Assembly: GCA_037381085.1 (NCBI GenBank)
Contig: JARRRD010000057.1
Location: 1-21,133 of the forward strand
Source of the DNA: JARRRD01 sp037381085
Lineage (GTDB): Bacteria > Nitrospirota > Thermodesulfovibrionia > Thermodesulfovibrionales > UBA6898
Length of the DNA: 21,133 nt
Reading direction: 5' to 3'
Notes under the pieces: model-generated
Told to the model about the DNA's origin: nothing
Database searches by the model: none
What the model saw: the letters and a program-made list of their open reading frames with translations, nothing else
Part shown: piece after piece, positions 7,588 to 13,347 of the stretch
Numbering within the stretch: position 1 is the first letter of the stretch
Layout: each line of letters opens with the position of its first letter
Translations under genes and position numbers: made by a program

Positions 7588-8352
7588 TTACTGCTCGGAG
7601 GAGTCGACTACACGGACTCCGGGGATATCGGATTCTGCCACGAAGGTCTTCCTGCTGAAGACGACGTCGCGCACGAAACCTTCCGCGCTCGAACTGGTGT
7701 GCTGGGTGTTCATCTGGACCCTGATACGATCAGCGCGAGGGGGCTCTTTTCCGAAAAGTCGCCTGTAGTCTTCATAGACATTTCTCTCATTCGTGACCCA
7801 TTTCCCCAAATCGGAGCGGCCCGACTGGACGACGATCACCTTTATTTTGATGGAGAACGGCCAGGGAATTGACCGGTCTACCACGGTCCCTGCAGGGGCG
7901 TTTGCATCCCAGACATAGCTGAGGACCCGGCCGTCCTTAAAGGCGACGAGCAACTGGAGCGCCTGGTCGTCCCTGGAACTCTCCCTCACATCCCCTTTGG
8001 GCGGAAGAGAGACGGCCTTCCACGTCCAGACCAGGCAGGGATACTTCCGGACGTTTATAGCCACATCATGTTCCAGCGCAAAGGACGATCTTACAGATTT
8101 CATGTGGAGCACCCTTTCGCCGTCTTGGGCGAGAAGGTTGGCCTGCGCCTTTCCCTGGTGTACTTTCAAACTCCAGCCTTCGGGCAATCCCCTGGCGCCC
8201 GGAGAACCGCTGAAATCAATGATTGCCGCCGGCTTGACGCTGCCGTATGATACGACCGGAAAGGCGAACAGCCCGCAAAGAGACAGTAATACAACGATTC
8301 TTCCCGCCCGTCCGATTAATTTTATCGGATTGATCGGATTCATGATTTTCAT
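7588..8352 (-). CDS. Secreted DUF3047 family protein
   Basis: The protein is 254 residues from ATG at 8352; a GTG at 8370 would add six residues. An N-terminal signal peptide is visible (KLIGRAGRIVVLLSLCGLFA, then a small-residue region near VVSYGS), so it is probably periplasmic. The body resembles DUF3047: a central CLVWTWKAVSLPPKGDVR segment, then DDQALQLLVAF and a C-terminal DRIRVQMNTQHTSSSAEGFV. The family has no established function; the fold is likely a beta-sandwich (inference). No strong ribosome-binding site is seen directly upstream. Its stop is seven bases from the stop of the convergent oxidoreductase gene, leaving no room for a separate terminator. Confidence 0.8.
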   Translation of the reverse strand: MKIMNPINPIKLIGRAGRIVVLLSLCGLFAFPVVSYGSVKPAAIIDFSGSPGARGLPEGWSLKVHQGKAQANLLAQDGERVLHMKSVRSSFALEHDVAINVRKYPCLVWTWKAVSLPPKGDVRESSRDDQALQLLVAFKDGRVLSYVWDANAPAGTVVDRSIPWPFSIKIKVIVVQSGRSDLGKWVTNERNVYEDYRRLFGKEPPRADRIRVQMNTQHTSSSAEGFVRDVVFSRKTFVAESDIPGVRVVDSSEQ

Positions 8353-8514
8353 AACATTCTTTTTCTGCACGCGACAAAAAGTGAAGCCAGAAATGAGGAA
8401 GTCCTGAGGATAGTGTCGAAATTAATGAGGGTGGTGCTGCAACTGTACTTCTTCTCTCCCACGACTATGCTTTTTCCCGATAGCGCAATAACCTCCTTTT
8501 AAGGGATAGTTGTA

Positions 8515-8549
8515 AGCCGCTTTTATAAAGCGTCCTCTTAATATGTTAA
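8515..8549 (-). promoter_or_regulatory. Sigma-70-like promoter candidate for the DUF3047 gene
   Basis: On the minus strand TTAACA (8549-8544) and TATAAA (8527-8522) are separated by 16 bases; each matches the sigma-70 consensus at five of six positions. The predicted start near 8515 would give a 160-base leader to the DUF3047 gene. The -10 lies inside a 15-base inverted repeat, CGCTTT-TAT-AAAGCG (8518-8532), which could be an operator. Confidence 0.45.
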
Positions 8550-8571
8550 TACAAGCACGCATCTCTTATCA

Positions 8572-8612
8572 AAAAAGGAGACGTCCCCGGGGATTGGACC
8601 TTCTCACCGGGG
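8572..8612 (-). terminator. Possible terminator after the Tyr/Arg-rich secreted protein gene
   Basis: On the minus strand CCCCGG (8612-8607) pairs with CCGGGG (8590-8585) and is followed, after about nine bases, by a run of six T (complement of the A run near 8571-8576). It lies about 110 bases past the stop of the gene ending at 8721. The distance between stem and T run is longer than usual, so the call is tentative. Confidence 0.35.
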
Positions 8613-8720
8613 CCTGTAAGGGGTACTGATTCTGTCGAGTGCAGAAGCACGTATGGAAGAGAAAGACCTGCTATCTCCCGCCTGCATGCCTTTTGACATG
8701 AGTCGCAAGGATTTTCCTGT

Positions 8721-9254
8721 TTAATCGTAACGGCCAGCTCCTCTTCCGCGATTGCCGTGCCGGCCGTGCTCCCGTTGATTGTCCCTTCTGTCTTCCACAC
8801 GCCTCTCCCTGACGTGCTTCATATTACTTCTGTCCCAATACCTGTCCCCTTCCCATTTTCTCCAGTTCTTCTCCATGCGGCCGTATGGGACCGATCTGTA
8901 AGAATGTGTCGAACGCCTGTAATCCGGCGGAATATGCAGGACTGCGGAAGGTATTCTCCTGGTTACGACTTGATGCCAGGGACCATTGTAGCTTCTTCCC
9001 CTGTACCAGCGCCCCTCGTAAGGCCGGTACCAATATCCGTGATAAAACAGTATATCCAGCCGGACACCCGGGACGAAGTATACATAAGAGCCCGGTATAA
9101 CGGCAACCGGCGGGGGCTTGTGAATGACATAGGCCGGCGGGGCCAGGTTTATCCCGATGTTTACGTTTACACCGGCCTGTGCGTTCAACGGCATCGTCAA
9201 CGCGACCGTCAAGAGCAGGCCCGCTACCCAAAATAAAACGTTCTTTGATCTCAT
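8721..9254 (-). CDS. Secreted Tyr/Arg-rich protein with GYWYRP motif
   Basis: The protein is 177 residues from ATG at 9254, chosen because an AGGAGA lies just upstream and because the signal peptide starts there (MRSKNVLFWVAGLLLTVALT, cleavage likely after NAQA). The mature N terminus is Pro/Val-rich (PPAYVIHKPPPVAVIPG), followed by YVYFVPGVRLDILFYHGYWY and RPYEGRWYRGRSYNGPW, a motif found in small exported proteins of delta-proteobacteria and Nitrospirota. The C-terminal 60 residues are very rich in Arg, Asp and His and look disordered. Probably periplasmic or envelope-associated. Function is unknown. Confidence 0.75.
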   Translation of the reverse strand: MRSKNVLFWVAGLLLTVALTMPLNAQAGVNVNIGINLAPPAYVIHKPPPVAVIPGSYVYFVPGVRLDILFYHGYWYRPYEGRWYRGRSYNGPWHQVVTRRIPSAVLHIPPDYRRSTHSYRSVPYGRMEKNWRKWEGDRYWDRSNMKHVRERRVEDRRDNQREHGRHGNRGRGAGRYD

Positions 9255-9655
9255 CCGGTTCTCCTTTCTTGCAGAAACTTTTTCATCGTCCTGTTTATAA
9301 TCGCACAAAAAACACTCGAAACCCAATTAAGTTTTCTTCACAATGATCGAATAAGGGAAAGGGGGACATCACCGGAGAGCCGTCCCTGCTCATGAGGGGC
9401 TATATATCAGCGTAATCCTTTCTGAAACTGATGAAACTGCAGAGTTAACCCCATTGCCGCAAAAGATTCTCTGAAAAGCGTGGAAGGGGCAACGAAAAAT
9501 GTCTTGTAGCGACACCTCACAGCCCTTGAGAGGGGTCTGCCAGCCATTTTCCGGAAGTCACTGAACGTCGGTCATTTATGTGGAAGATGGATAGATCATG
9601 TCGTCATTACAAGACTTTTTTGATGTTCCTTCCGCGCTGCATAGCAACTGTAAGG
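9255..9655. other. 401-base spacer upstream of the secreted Tyr/Arg-rich gene
   Basis: It contains the leader of the 8721-9254 gene, with an AT-rich TTATAAA on the minus strand near 9295 that could be a -10 but has no good -35. The remainder, which lies past the 3' end of the DedA gene, shows no protein-like frame, no clear terminator and no recognisable RNA. Confidence 0.4.
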
Positions 9656-10285
9656 TCAATTGTCGGGCTCGTTTGGAATATCAGGCCTCACTTCGCTTCG
9701 CCTGGAGCGGAGATATCTGAAGACAAAATAAATTACGAAAAGAACTGTCAGGAATATCAGTGCGGCGAAGCTGATCCGGGAAATGTGCCTTCGCAGCGCC
9801 TCAAGGTTATGGCCTCCCAGGTATCCGGCCCCGGCGATGAGCGTGAGCGTGATCATGGCGGAGACGGCATCCGAAAGAAGAAACCTGCGCGATGGCATTT
9901 TCATCACGCCCGCCGAAAGCAGGACCTGCGATCTGATACCAAGGATCTGTCTGCCTAAAAGGATTACGAGAACGCCTTTTCCGGTGAAAGCCCTCTCCAT
10001 CCTGGAAAGCTTTTCCCGGGAAAGTATCCGGCTGAACTTCCTGTGCGTGATCACCATTCTGCCGTATTTCCTGCCGACCGAATAGAGGATGAAGTCTGTC
10101 AGGAGGAGGCCGCAATATACGGAAATGAGGGTGAGTGCAGGCACAGCAGAACCCCTGGCGATGAGAAAACCGCACGTCAGGAGTATGGCGTCTTCCGGAA
10201 AAGGAAAGCCTATCACCCCGAGAAGAAGGAGAACGAAAAGGCCGATTGCCGGGAAATTCTCAACCAGTCCTGGAAAGGGAAACAT
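9656..10285 (-). CDS. DedA / VTT-domain inner membrane protein
   Basis: This 209-residue polytopic membrane protein has hydrophobic segments at about residues 10-28, 33-45, 50-70, 104-128, 140-158 and 170-190. DedA hallmarks are GFPFPEDAILL (E31, D32) in the first re-entrant region and GRQILGIRSQVLLSAGVMKM (R112 and R118) before the C-terminal helices. DedA proteins are implicated in lipid-carrier (undecaprenyl phosphate or phospholipid) translocation and membrane homeostasis. The ATG at 10285 is followed directly by the membrane domain; an AGGACGG lies just upstream. The tail is charged and cytoplasmic-like. The specific lipid substrate is not predictable. Confidence 0.88.
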   Translation of the reverse strand: MFPFPGLVENFPAIGLFVLLLLGVIGFPFPEDAILLTCGFLIARGSAVPALTLISVYCGLLLTDFILYSVGRKYGRMVITHRKFSRILSREKLSRMERAFTGKGVLVILLGRQILGIRSQVLLSAGVMKMPSRRFLLSDAVSAMITLTLIAGAGYLGGHNLEALRRHISRISFAALIFLTVLFVIYFVFRYLRSRRSEVRPDIPNEPDN

Positions 10286-10606
10286 ATTTGCCGTCCTGCC
10301 CTCTTTCTCCGGTTATCGTCCCTCCAGAGCCGGGATGACACCTGCGCTAAAACAGAGCCTGTCCTCATTTGTCATTGTCAGGCCTGATCCCGGACCAAGT
10401 CCGGGACAGTCAGGAAAAACCAGAAACCCTGAAGTTGCCGGATTAGCCGGTCCGGTCGGACAATGACGGTCAGCTTAAAGCATACGTTGTAGACGGCCAC
10501 TAAATAATAGGCCGCCATAGAAACATCTTATCATTTAAGCGGGGAATTTTCAAACCGGAAACTTATAGTTCCCTGAACTGCCGCATCCTGTTTCGTTTAC
10601 AAAAAA
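10286..10606. other. Spacer between divergent DedA and Slp-like genes
   Basis: This 321-base spacer between divergently oriented genes carries the repeat-like element at 10371-10467. Beyond that it has frames in several directions, but none has a ribosome-binding site or protein-like composition. No clear promoter pair was identified for either flanking gene. Confidence 0.4.
10371..10467. repeat. MITE/REP-like element with inverted ends
   Basis: The 97-base segment is bounded by GTCATTGTC (10371-10379) and its exact reverse complement GACAATGAC (10459-10467). Inside is a perfect hairpin, TCCCGGAC (10388-10395), loop CAA, GTCCGGGA (10399-10406). Such structures resemble the short non-coding palindromic repeats dispersed in intergenic DNA of many bacteria. 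No second full copy is seen in this window, so dispersal is inference. Confidence 0.5.
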
Positions 10607-11158
10607 ATTGGCCGCAGAAGTCTTCTTGTCTGTATCGCAATTTTATTTGTGCTGTCCGCCTGTGCCTATCCGATCTCGAAAGGGTTGAGGAAGGAAGCCG
10701 AGAGAGGTCCCGTTTTCACTTCTGTGCTTAAGGAGCCGGGTGTGTACACCGGATCTGTCGTGATCTGGGGCGGCATCGTCATTGAAACGATAAATCACAA
10801 GAAAGGCACGGAGGTGGTGGTCCTTCAAACTCCCCTGGATCATGAGGGGGAGCCCGGGGACAGCGAACACTCACAGGGGAGATTTATCGCCACAACTTCA
10901 GGTTATCTGGATCCGGCAATATACAGGGAGGGGCGCAAGGTGACCGTGGCCGGAAAAATCATCAGCCCGGAAAAAAGGAAGATCGGCGAGATGACCTATA
11001 CCTATCCGGTGATCAGCGTCAGGGAGATCCATCTCTGGCAGGTACGTAAGGCCTATTATCCTCCCTACTATTATGGTTACGGCTGGTACGGGTACGGCCC
11101 CTACTACGGTCCATACTGGGGCCCCCCTTTCGGTCCCTGGCCCTACTGGCGGTATTGA
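10607..11158 (+). CDS. Slp-family outer membrane lipoprotein (apparent ATT start)
   Basis: Residues following the lipobox match the Slp family (starvation-inducible outer membrane lipoprotein): GVYTGSVVIWGGIVIETIN, then TEVVVLQTPLD, RFIATTSGYLDP and TVAGKI. The mature C terminus is an unusual tail of about 33 residues made of Tyr, Gly, Pro and Trp (YYPPYYYGYGWYGYGPYYG). The only standard in-frame start, GTG at 10649, would begin inside the signal peptide. Extending to ATT at 10607 gives IGRRSLLVCIAILFVLSAC, a textbook lipoprotein signal with cleavage before C19. An in-frame TGA at 10574 limits further extension. So either ATT is used or an indel in the A7 run just upstream hides the true start. 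With ATT the protein is 183 residues. Confidence 0.75.
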   Translation: MGRRSLLVCIAILFVLSACAYPISKGLRKEAERGPVFTSVLKEPGVYTGSVVIWGGIVIETINHKKGTEVVVLQTPLDHEGEPGDSEHSQGRFIATTSGYLDPAIYREGRKVTVAGKIISPEKRKIGEMTYTYPVISVREIHLWQVRKAYYPPYYYGYGWYGYGPYYGPYWGPPFGPWPYWRY

Positions 11159-11179
11159 GCGGGCGAAGTGAAGTCCCGG

Positions 11180-11836
11180 CTATCCGTCCATACTGTTCCG
11201 GACTTTTTCGGCCAGTTGCAGGATCATGTCTTCGGCGGCAGCCAGACCGGCCGCGCCGGTATTTATACTCAGATGATAGCACCGCGCATCGGTCCATTCG
11301 ACTCCTGCAACCGTCTTTATGAACCGTCTGCGCTGAACATCCGACTGTCTTATCAGCGCCGCTGCATCCTCCGGAATGGACATGTGATAACCTTCCGTAA
11401 CGCGCCGGAGGCGGAAGTCTTCGGGCGCATGGAGAAAGACGCTGGCAAGCCCGCGACGGCCTTCCAACACGTGAAAGCCCGCTCTTCCGACGATGACGGC
11501 GTTGTCCCGGTCGGCGATGCCAGCGATTATCCTGGCCTCTGCGTTATAGAGGTCGATGTCGTATACCGGCCGAATGGAAGGCGGCACATATGCAGTCTCG
11601 GGACTGCCGTAAATAAAGCCCTTCAGAAGGTTTTCAAGAAAACCTGAAACCCTTTCTTCCCTGAAAGTGATGTTCTCTTCGTTTTCCCCGAGATATTGTG
11701 TTGCCTCTTTCAGGATGTCTCTGTCAACGTACCTGAAGCCCAGTCTGTTTGCCACGCGGCGGCCGAGATATGCTCCGCCGCTTCCCATCTGCCGCGATAT
11801 CGTAATCAGTACGTTCTCTTTAATCGGCTCCTCCAT
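11180..11836 (-). CDS. Cytidylate kinase-like family protein
   Basis: This 218-residue protein matches the cytidylate-kinase-like family (PF13189 type). The P-loop variant ISRQMGSGGAYLGRRVANRL at about residues 13-32 is followed by LGFRYVDRDIL, the usual second motif. Central AVIVGRAGFHVLEGR and a lid-like arginine-rich segment (FRLRRVTEGYH, then QSDVQRRRFI) support an NMP-kinase fold. These proteins are distinct from Cmk proper and their substrate is unknown. ATG at 11836 is the first plausible start; AGGA lies about 11 bases upstream, a long spacing. The upstream region on the minus strand is AT-rich and may hold its promoter. Likely cytoplasmic and monocistronic. Confidence 0.85.
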   Translation of the reverse strand: MEEPIKENVLITISRQMGSGGAYLGRRVANRLGFRYVDRDILKEATQYLGENEENITFREERVSGFLENLLKGFIYGSPETAYVPPSIRPVYDIDLYNAEARIIAGIADRDNAVIVGRAGFHVLEGRRGLASVFLHAPEDFRLRRVTEGYHMSIPEDAAALIRQSDVQRRRFIKTVAGVEWTDARCYHLSINTGAAGLAAAEDMILQLAEKVRNSMDG

Positions 11837-11962
11837 GTTGGGCAGGTTCCTGTTATTAATCTATCATAATCTGTTTCAACAATGAACTCAGTCTTCCCAG
11901 CACAGGCCGAATTGCCGGTTCATGTCGTCTGCCGCGGGGAAAGAGTTATGGGGGGAAGGGAA

Positions 11963-12001
11963 GGGCCCGGCCGCCCTTCATTTTTGAGAACGGCCGGGCC
12001 C
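11963..12001 (-). terminator. Strong GC hairpin downstream of the CxxCH protein gene
   Basis: GGGCCCGGCCG (11963-11973) and CGGCCGGGCCC (11991-12001) form a perfect 11-bp stem with a 17-base loop, starting 10 bases past the TAA of the minus-strand gene. On that strand the following bases are CTTCCCTTCCCCCC, with few T, so it is an imperfect intrinsic terminator. It may instead act as an mRNA 3'-end stabiliser. Confidence 0.55.
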
Positions 12002-12011
12002 GACTTTCGCA

Positions 12012-13016
12012 TTACTGAGCTACGAAGAAAGTCGTCCAGCGGTATGAGGACTGACCTTCCGCACCGTGTGGCGTTACACCGAGAGTGACCACGTACACCC
12101 CGGGGGGGAAGACCGCGTGAANNNNNNNNNNNNNNNNNNNNNNNNNNNNNNNNNNNNNNNNNNNNNNNNNNNNNNNNNNNGGCCCCACATTCACCTCCGA
12201 CACATTTGTCTTGTAAAGAACGAGATTCTCAAGTTTCTTCCATAACTGATTTGCAGAGCCACCGGAGCTATCGTCCGTCTCTGCCATTGCCGACGATTCC
12301 GAGAGACGCTCGACCCCGGTAGAACCGACGAAAAAGACATCCTGAGGATCTATGCCTGGTGCGTATAAGCTCAATGTGACATCTACCGGACAATCGAAGG
12401 CGGCATTGAGGAGAATGTCAACATCGGCATTCTGTTCAACCACGATGCCGACTGGTTGTGCCGTCGCCGGGTCGGTGCTTACCACGGGACTTTCCGCCGG
12501 GGCATAGATTCCGAAGACGCCATCACCTGTCGGACATGGCATTGTCGCTGCCGCAGGAGTAGGCGTTGGTGTTGGTGTGGGCGTAGGAGTAGGCGAAGGG
12601 GTAGGAGTAGGAGTCGGTGACGGAGTTGGTGTCGGTGTGGGTGTCGGCGTTGGGTGGCTTGAAGGGTCACTGGGGTTAGTCCCGGCATTGATCTCGGCTA
12701 TGTTCGAATATCCGTCGCCGTCGGAATCCAACGGCTCAATGTCTGTGGCGGCAGCGTTAAACTGCGCCTGTGACGGATTCGACGTAGTGATAGAGTTAGC
12801 GGAATTGACGGGATCACTATGAAGGGCGGCGCCATAGTAATAGAGCGTCGAAGTGCTGGTGCCCACCGAAGTGTTGTGGCATAATGCACAACTGAAGTCC
12901 GTGGCCGACGGATATTTGGCCAGGAATTCGCTATGGATCGTCGACGTTGCAAATGCCGTGACGGCTGCAAGCAGAAAACCTGCTCCTGCCAGTAAAGCTA
13001 AAACCCTTTGCCTCAT
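12012..13016 (-). CDS. Secreted CxxCH (mono-heme) protein with Thr-Pro linker; contains assembly gap
   Basis: This gene encodes about 334 residues, including an N gap at 12122-12180. A signal peptide (RQRVLALLAGAGFLLAAVTA, cleavage near A23) directs export. C43-A-L-C-H47 is one c-type heme attachment motif, found in a context (FSCALCHN) seen in small cytochromes. D97-S-D-G-D-G-Y-S-N is a calcium-binding loop of the thrombospondin-3/EF-hand kind. Residues 122-154 are a Thr-Pro repeat linker with occasional Ser, then a second domain with PPGVYVVTLGVTPHG and ending WTTFFVAQ. There is no membrane anchor at the C terminus. ATG at 13016 has AGGAGG about five bases upstream. It probably works in the periplasm or at the cell surface; electron transfer is inferred from the heme motif only. 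Confidence 0.8.
   Translation of the reverse strand: MRQRVLALLAGAGFLLAAVTAFATSTIHSEFLAKYPSATDFSCALCHNTSVGTSTSTLYYYGAALHSDPVNSANSITTSNPSQAQFNAAATDIEPLDSDGDGYSNIAEINAGTNPSDPSSHPTPTPTPTPTPSPTPTPTPSPTPTPTPTPTPTPAAATMPCPTGDGVFGIYAPAESPVVSTDPATAQPVGIVVEQNADVDILLNAAFDCPVDVTLSLYAPGIDPQDVFFVGSTGVERLSESSAMAETDDSSGGSANQLWKKLENLVLYKTNVSEVNVGXXXXXXXXXXXXXXXXXXXXXHAVFPPGVYVVTLGVTPHGAEGQSSYRWTTFFVAQ
12122..12180. other. Assembly gap (run of N)
   Basis: There are 59 unknown bases inside the C-terminal domain of the CxxCH protein. Sequence on both sides reads in the same frame if the gap is taken at face value, so its length may be about right. Confidence 0.99.
12555..12653 (-). repeat. Hexanucleotide-like low-complexity repeat encoding the Thr-Pro linker
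   Basis: About 99 bases of a degenerate six-base unit (GGNGTN on the plus strand) encode 33 residues of Pro-Thr/Pro-Ser. Such tracts change length by slippage and are hard to assemble. Confidence 0.85.
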
Positions 13017-13253
13017 AAAATCCTCCTTGTCCCTGCTCGTTTCACGAGCTGATTTTTCCCCGTTTCTTCAGGAAGAATTGCTCTTATGTAAGACGTCTTC
13101 TGTCTAATCTTACCTTGAAGAGGATCGTGGGCGGTATCGGTAATTGTCTGATGCTTTTGTACTGTTTTCTCCCACAATCAGGGGATCACAATTGGATATT
13201 CCCGTCGCGCACGTATCCTCCACTGCCGCTTTACGGATCTTTTTGTCTCAACC

Positions 13254-13269
13254 TATGATCAATATCATA
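13254..13269 (+). promoter_or_regulatory. FNR/CRP-family operator upstream of hcp
   Basis: TATGAT (13254-13259), spacer CAAT, ATCATA (13264-13269) is a perfect 6-4-6 dyad. It resembles the FNR consensus TTGAT-N4-ATCAA and the sites of related regulators such as HcpR and DNR, which control hcp in several anaerobes. Its centre, 13261.5, is 41.5 bases upstream of the start predicted from the TATATT box. Confidence 0.65.
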
Positions 13270-13290
13270 CCGGGCCGGTGCCTGAAAGTC

Positions 13291-13303
13291 TATATTAAGA
13301 TGA
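13291..13303 (+). promoter_or_regulatory. -10 element and predicted transcription start of hcp
   Basis: TATATT (13291-13296) is a four-of-six match to the sigma-70 -10 box (TATAAT), and no -35 hexamer is recognisable where one would be needed, as expected when an activator occupies that position. The predicted start is about 13303, leaving a 45-base leader before the hcp ATG. Confidence 0.5.
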
Positions 13304-13347
13304 AGCCGGATCAATGGCCGGGCAAAAAAATATTTCCGGAGGTTTAT

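Larger units (their letters stand above)
8371..8720. other. 350-base spacer between two minus-strand genes
   Basis: This spacer holds the promoter and terminator candidates listed separately. It also carries an AAAAGGAGG on the minus strand (about 8494-8502) with no ATG, GTG or TTG at a normal distance: the only TTG is three bases away and opens a seven-codon frame. No convincing gene is seen. An 84-codon minus-strand frame over 8546-8800 overlaps the next gene and lacks protein-like composition. Confidence 0.5.
13017..13347. promoter_or_regulatory. Divergent regulatory region between the CxxCH protein gene and hcp
   Basis: This 331-base region separates divergent genes. Besides the hcp operator and promoter listed separately, it holds GCTCGT-TTC-ACGAGC (13035-13049), a 15-base hairpin just upstream of the minus-strand ribosome-binding site, and the perfect 10-base palindrome AAGACGTCTT (13090-13099). 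An open frame extends upstream of hcp to 13144, but its residues do not resemble Hcp and it is treated as non-coding. Confidence 0.6.

Noticed and set aside
8315..8345. ATCGGATTGATCGGATT tandem motif as an operator
   Set aside because: It lies within the signal-peptide codons of the DUF3047 gene and reflects the repeated Asn-Pro-Ile residues.
8757..9236. Plus-strand frame of 159 codons opposite the Tyr/Arg-rich gene
   Set aside because: It is the antisense shadow of a gene with a signal peptide and good ribosome-binding site.
9420..9445. CTGATGAAAC resembling a hammerhead ribozyme core
   Set aside because: The stem II and the second conserved GAAA with flanking helices are not present.
13144..13347. 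68-residue N-terminal extension of Hcp
   Set aside because: Hcp begins MFCYQCEQ in its family, a GGAGG sits just before ATG 13348, and the operator and promoter lie inside the extension.
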